From JAZKAR01 sp040389065 (lineage in GTDB: Bacteria > Pseudomonadota > Gammaproteobacteria > Burkholderiales > Casimicrobiaceae): 64,000 bases of DNA. The stretch lies in NCBI GenBank assembly GCA_040389065.1, contig JAZKAR010000031.1, positions 1 through 64,000 on the forward strand, in the 5' to 3' direction. The notes under the pieces were generated by a model. That model had not been told where the DNA came from and searched no databases. It saw only the letters and a program-made list of their open reading frames with translations. Of the stretch, positions 53,983 to 63,178 are shown piece by piece. How positions within the stretch are numbered: the stretch's first letter is position 1; every line of letters starts with the position of its first letter. The position numbers and the translations under genes were made by a program.

Positions 53983-54411
53983 ATGGTAAAACACTTAAAA
54001 ATTTATGTTGCAGCCTGCCTGTTTTTGTTTAGTACGACTGCCATGGCTTCTACTTCTGATATTGCTAGTTTAGATGATGCTGAACTAGCTTCAGTACAGG
54101 GGTTAGGGATACAACTTAGTAATACCACAGATGGAATGACCCGTTTCACATTTCAACATGATGGGGCGAATTCAAAAAAAATAGAAGGGTCTGGCGATTT
54201 ATCTATTGCCAAGCAATCAGCCATGACAGATCCGTCATTACTGATCAATAATAATAACTCTCTCATACTACGCGATAACGCTCAAAATAATCTAAGCTCT
54301 ATTGTGAATGTCAATGCAGTTAATTCTGCCGTACAAGTGCTATTAAATCTTAATATTAATATTAATTCACAAATTGGTAGCATGGTACAGGGCAATAAAG
54401 CTAAGCAATAA
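53983..54411 (+). CDS. Small exported protein with leader-like motif (Fap/Fil-type)
   Basis: 142 residues from the ATG at 53983; the frame is open from 53944 but that part precedes a good signal peptide (MVKHLKIYVAACLFLFSTTA, cleavage after AMA). Directly after it stands LDDAELASVQGLGIQL (30-45), close to the L-D-D-x-x-L-S-x-V-x-G-Q-G motif at the mature end of FilA-like pilus proteins and of double-glycine leaders. The C-terminal third is Asn/Leu-rich (NNNSLILRDNAQNNLSSIVN). Probably a minor or nucleator subunit of the same fibre as the 738-residue protein. It precedes the C39 peptidase gene by 119 bp. Confidence 0.72.
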   Translation: MVKHLKIYVAACLFLFSTTAMASTSDIASLDDAELASVQGLGIQLSNTTDGMTRFTFQHDGANSKKIEGSGDLSIAKQSAMTDPSLLINNNNSLILRDNAQNNLSSIVNVNAVNSAVQVLLNLNININSQIGSMVQGNKAKQ

Positions 54412-54530
54412 ATAAAGTTAAGGCCTGTTATCGATCATTTTTCAGTAAGTATATGGCTATAGTAAAGAGTGGTTCGGCATAAGCTATCACTAAATTTTAT
54501 GCCTTTTCTAAAATTTGCAGGAAGAGTCAA

Positions 54531-55205
54531 ATGAAAAAAATATTTTCATTACTTTATATAATAATTGCTCTTCCTTTATTTTCCTCCGCTGGATCAGTAA
54601 GCCTCAATACCTTTCCTAATAATCGGATACATGTAAGTGTATCTTCGTTATCTGAGTTAAGAAAATTTCAAACGATTAGGCAAAAATATGATTTTTCATG
54701 TGGAGGCGCTGCATTAACCACCGTATTGCGTTATCAATACGGCTTGGCTTTATCTGAAGAGCAAGTTGTACAAAGTATGTTAATTAATGGCGATCAAGAG
54801 CTTATTAAAAAAAGAGGGGGATTTTCTCTTCTTGATTTAAAGCGCTATGCCAATGCATTAGGATTTAATGCGGTAGGCTATAAATTAGATTTAGAAAGCT
54901 TACAAGCAGTAGGCCTGCCTGTCATTATCCCTATTCAATGGTTTGGCTTTCGTCATTTTGTCGTTTTTAGAGGGTATCGTGATCGTCATGTCGTACTTGC
55001 TGATCCTTCATGGGGCAATTTAACGATGCGTGAAGAAGATTTTGTGAAGAGCTGGGATAACGGTATCGCCTTTGTTATTTATTCGCTTTCAGATCCCTTC
55101 ATTGTGAATCGTATGGCTGTTCAAGATAAAGAACTTATTTTTTTAAGAGATGAGCAGCTTGCCCAAATGGTCAGACAAAATATTAATTTTGCGACTAGAC
55201 GCTAA
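54531..55205 (+). CDS. Exported C39-family peptidase (FapD/FilB-like)
   Basis: 224 residues with signal peptide MKKIFSLLYIIIALPLFSSA. Papain-like C39 motifs: the nucleophile Cys in QKYDFSCGGAALTTVLRYQY, the His in FGFRHFVVFRGYRDRHV and the Asp in LADPSWGN. C39 peptidases cut double-glycine leaders; in the Pseudomonas Fap cluster a C39-type protein (FapD) is needed for fibre secretion, and in Acinetobacter Fil clusters there is one too. This member is soluble and periplasmic by its signal peptide, with no ABC transporter domain. Neighbours are the two exported proteins with leader-like motifs and the outer-membrane barrel. Confidence 0.88.
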   Translation: MKKIFSLLYIIIALPLFSSAGSVSLNTFPNNRIHVSVSSLSELRKFQTIRQKYDFSCGGAALTTVLRYQYGLALSEEQVVQSMLINGDQELIKKRGGFSLLDLKRYANALGFNAVGYKLDLESLQAVGLPVIIPIQWFGFRHFVVFRGYRDRHVVLADPSWGNLTMREEDFVKSWDNGIAFVIYSLSDPFIVNRMAVQDKELIFLRDEQLAQMVRQNINFATRR

Positions 55206-55245
55206 CCATTTTTTAAGCGCTTATTTGCTTAATGTAAGGATTTTT

Positions 55246-56463
55246 ATGTTCAGGAAAAATAAAGTTTTTTTTTTAACACTTTCTATCTGGAGTATGGTTT
55301 CTGTATGTTTTGCTGAATCTACATCGCAATCTACATCTTCTAAAAATATAAAGGAATCGGTTACGATTCGTTTATTGATGCAACGAATCGAAAAGCTTGA
55401 AGCACAAGTCAGTCGCTTAACAGAAGAAAAAGTACCCTTCAAAAATTCTAATACCAATGCTTCGTTAAATAATGCAGAGCAAACATTGCCTCAACAATCA
55501 GAGGCATCTTCAACAAATACAGAAACACCGCTTTCATCATCAAATGCTGCGTTAGCTTCATTAATGCCTTATTCAAGCAAAGAGCTAGAGCGAAAAGAAG
55601 ATACAGCTTTACAATCTGCGCTTTCACAAAACCGAGGCTTAGTATTACCTGCCCATACCTTAGAAATTGAACCGAGTTTTACGTATTCGAATTATTCTTC
55701 AGATGTTATTAATATTGATGGGTTTACGATATTGCCTGTGTTAGTCGTTGGCAATATTAAAACTGAGCGTTTACAGCACCGAACATTAAACTCGGCGTTA
55801 TCACTACGTTATGGGATAACAGATGACTTGCAAGCTGATATTCGTATTCCGGTACAATTTGATGATGAACGGCGTTTTTCCAATGGTGATACGACTATGC
55901 CTGCCATGGAAACTAGAAGAACGCGTAAAGGGTTTGGGGATATAGAGTTAGGGATAACGAAGCAGTTTTGGCAGCAAGAAGGTAACCGACCAGGTGGTTT
56001 ATTTCAATTACAATGGAAAACTAAAACAGGTAAAAGTGATTATGGAAATCCTGAGGTTTTATCCATAGGAACAGGATTCAATGCATTAAGAACCGGTGTA
56101 ACATTTATTAAAACGATGGATCCAGCCGCCGTATTTTCTTCTATAGGGTATACCTGGAATTTGCCTGGTGATAGTTCTATGGGAAGAGTAAATCCGGGAA
56201 ATACCACCAGTTTATATTTAGGTACTTCAGTGGCGCTTTCCAATTCACTTGCATTAAGTTTTGGGTACGAGCAACGCTGGACAGGTAAAAGTAAAATTAA
56301 TGGAGTAGAAGCTCCAGGAAGCTCTTTAGAAGTAGGCACATTTAAAACAGGTTCAACATTTGCGCTTACCAAAGATAGATCATTAGATGTAAGTATTGGA
56401 ATGGGCTTAACAAGAGATGCGCCTAGTTATAGTTTAAGCGTGGCAATGCCTATAAGATTTTAG
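55246..56463 (+). CDS. Outer-membrane barrel with N-terminal coiled coil (FapF-like)
   Basis: 405 residues from the ATG at 55246 with AAGGA upstream; the frame is open from 55150 but overlaps the peptidase gene. Signal peptide MFRKNKVFFLTLSIWSMVSV then CFA. Next a heptad helix (LMQRIEKLEAQVSRLTEEK, about 45-63), a Ser/Thr/Asn linker, and from about 130 a beta-barrel ending in Phe (AMPIRF), typical of outer-membrane proteins. In Pseudomonas, FapF is a barrel with an N-terminal coiled coil that exports the fibre subunits. The barrel alone resembles general phenol-degradation-type transporters, so the FapF analogy rests on layout and gene order. Confidence 0.75.
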   Translation: MFRKNKVFFLTLSIWSMVSVCFAESTSQSTSSKNIKESVTIRLLMQRIEKLEAQVSRLTEEKVPFKNSNTNASLNNAEQTLPQQSEASSTNTETPLSSSNAALASLMPYSSKELERKEDTALQSALSQNRGLVLPAHTLEIEPSFTYSNYSSDVINIDGFTILPVLVVGNIKTERLQHRTLNSALSLRYGITDDLQADIRIPVQFDDERRFSNGDTTMPAMETRRTRKGFGDIELGITKQFWQQEGNRPGGLFQLQWKTKTGKSDYGNPEVLSIGTGFNALRTGVTFIKTMDPAAVFSSIGYTWNLPGDSSMGRVNPGNTTSLYLGTSVALSNSLALSFGYEQRWTGKSKINGVEAPGSSLEVGTFKTGSTFALTKDRSLDVSIGMGLTRDAPSYSLSVAMPIRF

Positions 56464-56469
56464 ATAAAT

Positions 56470-56496
56470 AACCTTCTCCCTTGAAAAAGGGAGAAG
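56470..56496. terminator. Hairpin between convergent genes
   Basis: ACCTTCTCCCTT and AAGGGAGAAGGT pair around AAA bases. It lies between the barrel gene and the oppositely oriented protease. Terminator function is likely, though only short T runs follow. Confidence 0.6.
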
Positions 56497-56513
56497 GTAC
56501 TAAAAAAAGAAAC

Positions 56514-57785
56514 CTAGGCTTGCTGTTTAAGATGAGCAATTCGTAATGCCGCAGGCGGATGAGAGTCGTAAAACAGTGAATGTAAAGGGTCGGGTGTTAA
56601 CGTAGAAGCATTATCCTCATAAAGTTTTACTAATGCGCGAACCAACTCAGTTGCAGAAGCATTTTTTGCAGCATAGGCATCAGCCTCATATTCATGTTTA
56701 CGCGAAATCATGCTTGATAATGGCGTTAGCAAAAAGGTGAATGAGGGTGCTGCCAGAAAAAATAATATCAAGGCCAGTACAGCATTTTGTGCCGGTACAC
56801 CTAAGCCTGCATAAAACCAAGGCATCGTCATTAATTGCCCCATTAACCATAAGCCTGCAAGTGTAAGCGCAAAGGTACTGATTATACGTTTGAGCACATG
56901 TTTATGCTTGAAATGGCCCAATTCATGGGCTAGTACTGCCTCAGCTTCAGTCGGCGTTAGGCGTTCAATTAAGGTATCAAAAAACACGATACGTTTATTT
57001 TTACCAAACCCTGTGAAATAAGCATTGCCATGCGCAGAGCGTTTTGAACCATCCATTACGAATAAACCTTTTGAAGCAAAACCACAGCGGGTAAGTAGGG
57101 CCTCAATGCGGGTTTTAAGTTCGCTATCTGCTAAAGGAGTAAACGTATTGAAGAGTGGAGCAATCCATATAGGATAAATAAATAATAGCAGTAAGTTAAA
57201 ACCGCACCAAAATATCCATACGTAAAGCCACCAAAGAGAACCGGTTGTATTCATAAACCACAATACTGCTAATAGTAAGGGGGTTCCAACCGCTAAGCCC
57301 AGCAAAGCGCCTTTCACCATATCGAGTAAAAATAGTTTAAGGGTCATGCGGTTAAAGCCAAATTTTTCTTCTATCACAAATTGGCGATAAAGCGATTGAG
57401 GAATATCAAGTACGCTAGAAATAAGCGTAAGACTAAATACCATCGCAATGCTATAAAGATAGCCTGTTCCTAGACGTGGCTGCCATAATTCATGTAACGT
57501 TCCAATGAAGCCGCCAACCGTTAAAAACAATAAAAGGCTTGTATCAATAGCTAAAGAAAGCTGCCCAAATCGAATGCGCGCCTGCGCATAATCTGCTGCT
57601 TTTTGGTGCGCTTCTAAAGAAATACGATCAGCGAATAATGGGGGAACACTGGCACGATGCGCTGCTATATAGTTCATATGACGCCATGAAAGATAATAAC
57701 GCAGCGCGGTAGTCATTAATACAGCAGCGATAAAAAACAGGCTAAATGTATGCGCCGAGAGGTTGGGGCTAAAGATTGAAAGCAT
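56514..57785 (-). CDS. M48 family membrane metalloprotease (Ste24-like)
   Basis: 423 residues with an M48 N-terminal membrane domain, several helices, and the zinc motif HELGHFKHKH at about 290. A second zinc ligand lies in the HEYEADAYA segment. It is a CaaX-prenyl-protease-type integral membrane protease; in bacteria these act in membrane protein quality control or peptide processing. A palindromic repeat (57878-57991) is upstream of its start. No partner gene is evident. Confidence 0.93.
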   Translation of the reverse strand: MLSIFSPNLSAHTFSLFFIAAVLMTTALRYYLSWRHMNYIAAHRASVPPLFADRISLEAHQKAADYAQARIRFGQLSLAIDTSLLLFLTVGGFIGTLHELWQPRLGTGYLYSIAMVFSLTLISSVLDIPQSLYRQFVIEEKFGFNRMTLKLFLLDMVKGALLGLAVGTPLLLAVLWFMNTTGSLWWLYVWIFWCGFNLLLLFIYPIWIAPLFNTFTPLADSELKTRIEALLTRCGFASKGLFVMDGSKRSAHGNAYFTGFGKNKRIVFFDTLIERLTPTEAEAVLAHELGHFKHKHVLKRIISTFALTLAGLWLMGQLMTMPWFYAGLGVPAQNAVLALILFFLAAPSFTFLLTPLSSMISRKHEYEADAYAAKNASATELVRALVKLYEDNASTLTPDPLHSLFYDSHPPAALRIAHLKQQA

Positions 57786-57877
57786 AGTGTAGGTGCCAAT
57801 AAGCTTAGAATGAGAATTGGCTTTATTATCCCACTAATTACCTATTACATGCTTATACTTTAAATCTTCATCTATTT

Positions 57878-57991
57878 TAGAAGTTACGCAGTTGGCTCTC
57901 TCTGTGTTATGGCAACTTGCCGTACTACTTGTACTGTCTGCGTTGCCATGCGGGGCATCCCATGCCTTGATAGCGCTCAACTGCGTAACTC
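57878..57991. repeat. Palindromic interspersed element, copy C
   Basis: The arms TAGAAGTTACGCAGTTGG and CAACTGCGTAACTCCTA and the core GGCAACTTGCCGTACTACTT then GTACTGTCTGCG, which is the complement of the core in copies A and B. It lies between two minus-strand genes. Confidence 0.85.
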
Positions 57992-58000
57992 CTATATTTA

Positions 58001-58474
58001 TTAAAAGCGATTGTCGTTGATTTCAATCCAATATCCATCCGGGTCAGTAATGTAAACTTGTTTGATACCATCAGGACGATTTGTTATAACGTTTTGTTCG
58101 CCTTTGGTTGTATAGTATTTAATGTTCATCTGGTCGAGTTGGGCAATAAAGTCTGGTATAGATGTAACGCGAAATGAAAAGTGGTTACCAATATCACGTG
58201 GCAAAACAGGTATTGCTCCACCGCCAATAAGATGTAACTGCTCATGTGCGCCCATACGAAACCATACATGTGCATTGTCTTTAAATGGTTCAGAAATTTT
58301 CTCTAATTTAAGTACATTTTCATAAAATTCAACGCTTTTTTGAAGATTATTAACATGTAAAGCGTTGTGATCAAATTCTAGTGTGATTTTTTTTGGCTTT
58401 ACTTGAGCGTATATCGTACTACTTATAAAAAAAGCAGCTAAAGAAAAAGCAAATATTTTGCTAAATTTTTTCAT
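58001..58474 (-). CDS. Exported VOC-superfamily protein
   Basis: 157 residues with a signal peptide (MKKFSKIFAFSLAAFFISST ending IYA). The VOC (glyoxalase/bleomycin-resistance) fold is seen in FDHNALHVNNLQKSVEFYEN then VLKLEKI, and the C-terminal KQVYITDPDGYWIEINDN. The metal ligands are likely the first His of HNALHV, a His in HLIGGG and the Glu of WIEIND. VOC proteins bind or transform small molecules. An exported member is unusual and its substrate is unknown. Its stop lies 10 bp from the repeat element. Confidence 0.85.
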   Translation of the reverse strand: MKKFSKIFAFSLAAFFISSTIYAQVKPKKITLEFDHNALHVNNLQKSVEFYENVLKLEKISEPFKDNAHVWFRMGAHEQLHLIGGGAIPVLPRDIGNHFSFRVTSIPDFIAQLDQMNIKYYTTKGEQNVITNRPDGIKQVYITDPDGYWIEINDNRF

Positions 58475-59100
58475 AATTACCTTTCTGAGTAAAATTTTTA
58501 ACGTAATGAAAAATGCTAGAAAACTGCAAGCGTAATGTTTTTTGACACAAGGTGTGCCTCATTTTATCAGTACTCTATAAATATATAAATTGAGTCGTCT
58601 TTAAGTATTCAATATTGATAGAAGAAACAATGCGTTTTCAGTGCTTTTCCAGTCTCTTCTAACTTGTGTTGCCTAGCACTTGCCGACCTTGCGAGTCTTC
58701 GATTTCAATGTTTCCTACCATGCTGTGAGCAACAAAAAAAGCCCAGGTGATCATAGAGGGTATTGATGCCTTGTTACAAGGATTTATATGCGAAAGCAGT
58801 TAAATTAGAGAGCTTTACTGCTAATAAGATTCAGTGGTTAAAATGTTTGCTACAGCTTTAGAAAATATTTGAAGCATAAAATGAGATGAGCGAAGCAGCA
58901 GATAAGCTTTAGTTTTGGACATGAGTTGTGTGCGTTATTTGTTAACGTTTATTAAAAATTAATATCGTATTGTATAACGTTGATATCGTTTTATGCTATA
59001 TTTGCACTATACCCACACTAATTGATTAAGAAGGAATCGAGCCATACCGTATTTTGAAATCTAAACTGAGATGTTAGTTCAGGGGAAACATATTTAAGAT
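58475..59100. other. Intergenic region of about 630 bp
   Basis: Contains divergent promoter regions for the VOC and NACHT genes. No gene is visible and no hairpin is convincing. Confidence 0.4.
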
Positions 59101-61986
59101 ATGAAAGAAGCTATCAATAATCAGCATTTAAGGGAAAAAGCGAGTCTTTTTTCGAGTCAAGCTGCGGATGCAGTATATGGTGTTCAGCATGTGCTTCAGC
59201 AAAAGGCTATACCCTTAACTATTGATAACCAATTGCCATTAGCTGCAAATAATGAAGAAGAGCAAACATGCAATGAAACGTCTGAAGTATTGGGTTTAAT
59301 TGAAAAGTGGGTGCTAGAGGGTACTCAACCCTATGGGGCACTGCTAGGCGAGTACGGCATGGGTAAAACAACGACCTGTATGCTTTTTACTCATTATTGT
59401 CTTGAACAACGAAACGTTAATCCTTCATTACCTTTGCCTATTTATATAGATTTACGCAATATTGGCGATAAAACTCACTGTAATAATTTGTCTTTAACAG
59501 AAATTATCGATGCGGTGATTAAAAATAACCAATATGACATATCAGAAAATATTATTCATGCAAGCGATGTTATTAATCTTGTTGAACACGAAAATGTACT
59601 GATTATTTTTGATAGCCTTGATGAGATACTGGTTAATTTAACAGCTGCCGCCGGGCGAGAATTTACACATAGGCTGTTGAGCATTTTACCTGCAGGTAAT
59701 CCTTCTTCAAGCAAAGTGTTACTGAGTTGCCGCACACATTATTTTCGTACTGTTTATGATCAAGAGCAATATTTTGTAGGCGAATGGGGTACATTTATGT
59801 TGCTACCTCTTATACGCGAACAAATATTTGAGTATTTATCGTATGCTTTACCTGATTTTAATACATCGACTTTGCTTAACTTAATTCAATCTGTTCATAA
59901 TCTTTCTGAATTTTCCGAACGTCCTTATACATTAAGTTTGATTCCTGATTTGATTCCCTATATCGATCAATGGAAAAAAGAAGGTTCGCTAATTACAGGA
60001 GCAACCATCTATCGCCATATGATTCTCTCATGGCTTGAGCGTGATGCAGGTAGGCATCTTTTAACAATTGATCATAAACAGCAACTGATGGAGCTGTTTG
60101 CCGCAGAGCTGTGGAAGTCAGGCAAGCAGGTCTGGAATATTCAAGATGTAGAGAGTTGGTTTGTACATTTGCTGAATCTTAAGCCAGAGATTAAGGAGCA
60201 TTACACACTAGGGAAAGATTCATTATTCTTAAATCAGTTATTAGATATGCTAAAAGGTGATTTAAGGGCTGCCACTTTTTTAGTGCGTATTGGAAATAAT
60301 TTTTGTTTTGCGCATACATCGCTTCAAGAATTTTTTCTTGCCGCTTACTTGCATCGTGCGTTATTAGAAAACCGTATTGAAGCCTGGAATTTAGCATTGG
60401 TTAGTCAAGAAACCTTGGATTTTCTCGGGCAACTTATCAGTGAAGATGAAGATAACGATCTTACAACGGCATTGAAATCGTTATCAATGATTCGCGATAC
60501 CTATCGACCTCAAGTGAGCGAGCTTGGGTTTGCTTATATGTTACTTGCCTATAGAAAAAATTTTCCTACCCCTAGCTTAGAAAAAATACATTTAGAGGGC
60601 GCAAACTTAGCTGGTTGGATTATTGAGGGAAAAGAAAGAGAAGTTGCCTCACAAGAACTTTTAAATTTAAGTAAAGCTTCATTTCAACGCGCTAATTTAA
60701 AGGGCGCTACATTACGTTACATTAATTTAAAAGAGGCTGATTTTTCTGAAGCTGACTGCACTGATGTTGAGTTTACGTTTTGTGAGGCCATATCAACCTG
60801 CTTTGAAAAAACAAACCTAAGGGCTGCTTTTTTGATGGATATGCAGTTTCAAAAGGCAAACTTTAGTAGCGCTCAGCTTCACTATATAGAATGGGTACGC
60901 TGTAATTTAGAAAATACTATAGGATTAGAATTCTCTAATATTCCTTTAACAACTGTCTTTGATCTATGCGAACCTAGCTCAGTCTTTAATTATGAGCATC
61001 GTAAATATAGTGAGGGTAAAGATACTAATGTACATCAGGCATTAATTGTTACGTGTAAATTTTCGCCTGATTCACATCATATTGCCTCTGCATCGGTAGA
61101 TGGTACATTACGTATCTGGAATCTTAAAACACGCAAGTGTGTTAGATTATTTAAACATAGAGGCTTAGTCTTAGATTGTGCATTTTCGCCTGATGGTTCT
61201 CGAGTAGTTGCTGCTGTTTCGGATAAGACTTTACACATTTGGGATATTCAAACAGGTGAGTCGGCAGGGATATTAATAGGGCATCAAAAAGGAGCTAGAA
61301 GCTGTGCTTTTTTAGCGAATAATGAGCATCTGATTTCAACCAGTGATGACACTACTATTCGAGTCTGGAATGTGTCTTCTGAAGAATGCACTCACATATT
61401 AAATGATCATCAATATCCTATTAGGGGCTGTGCAATTTCACCGCTGGGTCATCAATTTGCTTCAGCCTCTGATGATAAAACTGTGCGGTTGTGGGATACA
61501 AAAACAAAAGAGTGTTTAAAAGTTTTTAAAGGCCACACTGATTGGGTAAGAAAATGTGTTTTTTCAGTAAGTGGACGCCAATTGATTTCAGCCTCAGGCG
61601 ATAAAACATTACGTATATGGGATATTGAAACAGGAGAATGTTTAAATATATTAAAAGGCCATGAAAATAAAGTAAGAGGCTGTGCAGTTTCTCCTGATGG
61701 TAAACATCTTGTTTCTGCTTCTTATGATCACACGTTAAGAGTTTGGGATTTAGCAACAGGTGAATGTTTAAACGTGCTTAAGGGGCATGACAATCGAGTC
61801 AGAGGGTGCGACTTCTCGTTAGATGGACGTTTAGCGTCTGCGTCAGATGATTTAACATTGCGCATATGGGATATTCAATCAGGAGAATGTTTAAGCATTA
61901 TAGGAGCTATAAAGTATCCTGTCAGCCATTATTATAAATATAAAGATTTACTTCAGTATAAATGGGGATATTTGTTGCTTAATTAA
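59101..61986 (+). CDS. NACHT-type NTPase with pentapeptide repeats and WD40 propeller
   Basis: 961 residues. Walker A GEYGMGKTT is at 83-91 and Walker B VLIIFDSLDEI near 166-176, then a helical NACHT-winged region (HTSLQEFFLAAYLHRALL around 403-420). About 497-620 is a pentapeptide-repeat region (LSKASFQRANLKGATLRYIN). Residues 650-945 form seven WD40 repeats, each with a W-[DN] and a GECL/EC element, closing one propeller. NACHT-repeat proteins resemble NLR sensors; bacterial ones have been linked to phage defence. No toxin or effector domain is seen at either end, so this may be a sensor awaiting a partner, or have another role. Intact gene, monocistronic. Confidence 0.88.
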   Translation: MKEAINNQHLREKASLFSSQAADAVYGVQHVLQQKAIPLTIDNQLPLAANNEEEQTCNETSEVLGLIEKWVLEGTQPYGALLGEYGMGKTTTCMLFTHYCLEQRNVNPSLPLPIYIDLRNIGDKTHCNNLSLTEIIDAVIKNNQYDISENIIHASDVINLVEHENVLIIFDSLDEILVNLTAAAGREFTHRLLSILPAGNPSSSKVLLSCRTHYFRTVYDQEQYFVGEWGTFMLLPLIREQIFEYLSYALPDFNTSTLLNLIQSVHNLSEFSERPYTLSLIPDLIPYIDQWKKEGSLITGATIYRHMILSWLERDAGRHLLTIDHKQQLMELFAAELWKSGKQVWNIQDVESWFVHLLNLKPEIKEHYTLGKDSLFLNQLLDMLKGDLRAATFLVRIGNNFCFAHTSLQEFFLAAYLHRALLENRIEAWNLALVSQETLDFLGQLISEDEDNDLTTALKSLSMIRDTYRPQVSELGFAYMLLAYRKNFPTPSLEKIHLEGANLAGWIIEGKEREVASQELLNLSKASFQRANLKGATLRYINLKEADFSEADCTDVEFTFCEAISTCFEKTNLRAAFLMDMQFQKANFSSAQLHYIEWVRCNLENTIGLEFSNIPLTTVFDLCEPSSVFNYEHRKYSEGKDTNVHQALIVTCKFSPDSHHIASASVDGTLRIWNLKTRKCVRLFKHRGLVLDCAFSPDGSRVVAAVSDKTLHIWDIQTGESAGILIGHQKGARSCAFLANNEHLISTSDDTTIRVWNVSSEECTHILNDHQYPIRGCAISPLGHQFASASDDKTVRLWDTKTKECLKVFKGHTDWVRKCVFSVSGRQLISASGDKTLRIWDIETGECLNILKGHENKVRGCAVSPDGKHLVSASYDHTLRVWDLATGECLNVLKGHDNRVRGCDFSLDGRLASASDDLTLRIWDIQSGECLSIIGAIKYPVSHYYKYKDLLQYKWGYLLLN

Positions 61987-62133
61987 TCGCTTGAACGCAT
62001 GAAATCGCTTTATTTTTCTTCAATTTTCTAAAAATTATTATTGCTTAATAAGCGTTGTTTTTATTATTAGTGGCACAGCTAGGGGCTAAAGATTCTTCAA
62101 TTTTATTATTTATGGTCGTGTAATTCTATAATA

Positions 62134-62162
62134 TTAAGGGGCGAAATAGTGCCGCCCCTTAT
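62134..62162. terminator. Hairpin after the NACHT-WD40 gene
   Basis: TAAGGGGCG and CGCCCCTTA pair around a 10-base loop. No long T run follows. It lies between convergent genes. Confidence 0.5.
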
Positions 62163-62192
62163 TAAATAGAGTAAAGCTCTTGTTCTATAAAA

Positions 62193-62330
62193 TTACTTGG
62201 TTTTACTTGTAGCGGTAGGCAATGGTTTTTTGCTAGATGGAATAATAGATGATGAGACAGGAACAACTGCCTGTTTCTCTTGCTTAGGTTTTTTAAGTTC
62301 TTTATTACCTTTTTTTTGACCTTTTGACAT
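62193..62330 (-). CDS. Small basic protein, MSKGQKKGNKE family
   Basis: 45 residues with an AGGA site nine bases before the ATG. It begins MSKGQKKGNKELKKPKQEKQ and ends in a Ser/Pro/Lys-rich tail. The MSKGQKKGNKE opening is shared by many tiny proteobacterial proteins, whose role is unknown. It is highly charged and probably disordered. It was found by reading the minus strand between the terminator and the following low-complexity gene. Confidence 0.7.
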   Translation of the reverse strand: MSKGQKKGNKELKKPKQEKQAVVPVSSSIIPSSKKPLPTATSKTK

Positions 62331-62483
62331 GGATTTTTTCCTATCCGAGATGTGGGTTTTATGTCACGGCTAAATAGATACTAAATTTAATAAAAAAATC
62401 TTGAATCGTACTTATTTTTTATACGTTAATAAAGCAGAGGATTAGTCTGCTTTATTTGCAAATAATTTTCTAATAAAAGAAAG

Positions 62484-62750
62484 TTATTTTTGCTTTGTAG
62501 TAGTATTGCCAGCTACATTTTTTGCTGAATCATTATTGCGTTCAGGTGTTGCTGCTTGAGCATTATTTTCTTTACCTGAAAGATTTTTTTGATTTTCATT
62601 ATTTGTTGCTGAATTGTCAGAGTTGCCTGAAGCATTTTTCTGATTTTCAGTTTGGTTGGTGTTAGATTGAGTATTAGGTTGTGCAGTATTAGCAGTGTTA
62701 GGGTTTTTTGGAGTATTAGGTGTTTGATTACCAGTAGCAGTATTACTCAT
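62484..62750 (-). CDS. Small Asn/Thr/Gln-rich protein
   Basis: 88 residues with a strong AAAAGGAG site. The composition is almost entirely Asn, Thr, Gln, Ala, Pro, Lys and Ser, and begins MSNTATGNQTPNTPKNPNTA. There are no hydrophobic segments, so it is probably disordered and cytosolic. No family is recognised. The strong translation signal argues that it is real, though base composition is unusual. Next to it is another small charged protein gene (62193-62330). Confidence 0.65.
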   Translation of the reverse strand: MSNTATGNQTPNTPKNPNTANTAQPNTQSNTNQTENQKNASGNSDNSATNNENQKNLSGKENNAQAATPERNNDSAKNVAGNTTTKQK

Positions 62751-63178
62751 GTGTAACTCCTTTTAATGAAATACTTGAAACGGCGTTTCTTCATCTTGAA
62801 AGAACGGGAAGTTCTAAAAATGTAGCATTTCACAAATCATCATACACACTTTTTATAAACATTTATAAATATATTATAAAATTTGAAATTTAATTAAATA
62901 TAATGCTATTTTTTTTGAGTAATAAAACAATTAAATTAATGGTTTAAAGTATAAAATAAATAAAAATATATTTAATTTTAAAATGATTTTTTTATAAAAT
63001 AACATTTTTTGTTATTCGGTAAATTTAAATAAAATAATTATTTTAAAAGTACTGTTAATCTCGTTTAAATCGATTTAATAAAAATATATACACATAACAA
63101 AATATTATAAGGCTCTATATCTTTGCTGGATGACCGATACTATATGATCATTCTAATTTCTTTGGCTAGCCTGCCATT
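62751..63178. other. AT-rich intergenic region
   Basis: About 430 bp of low complexity with no gene. It lies between divergent genes and so contains promoters for both. Confidence 0.4.
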
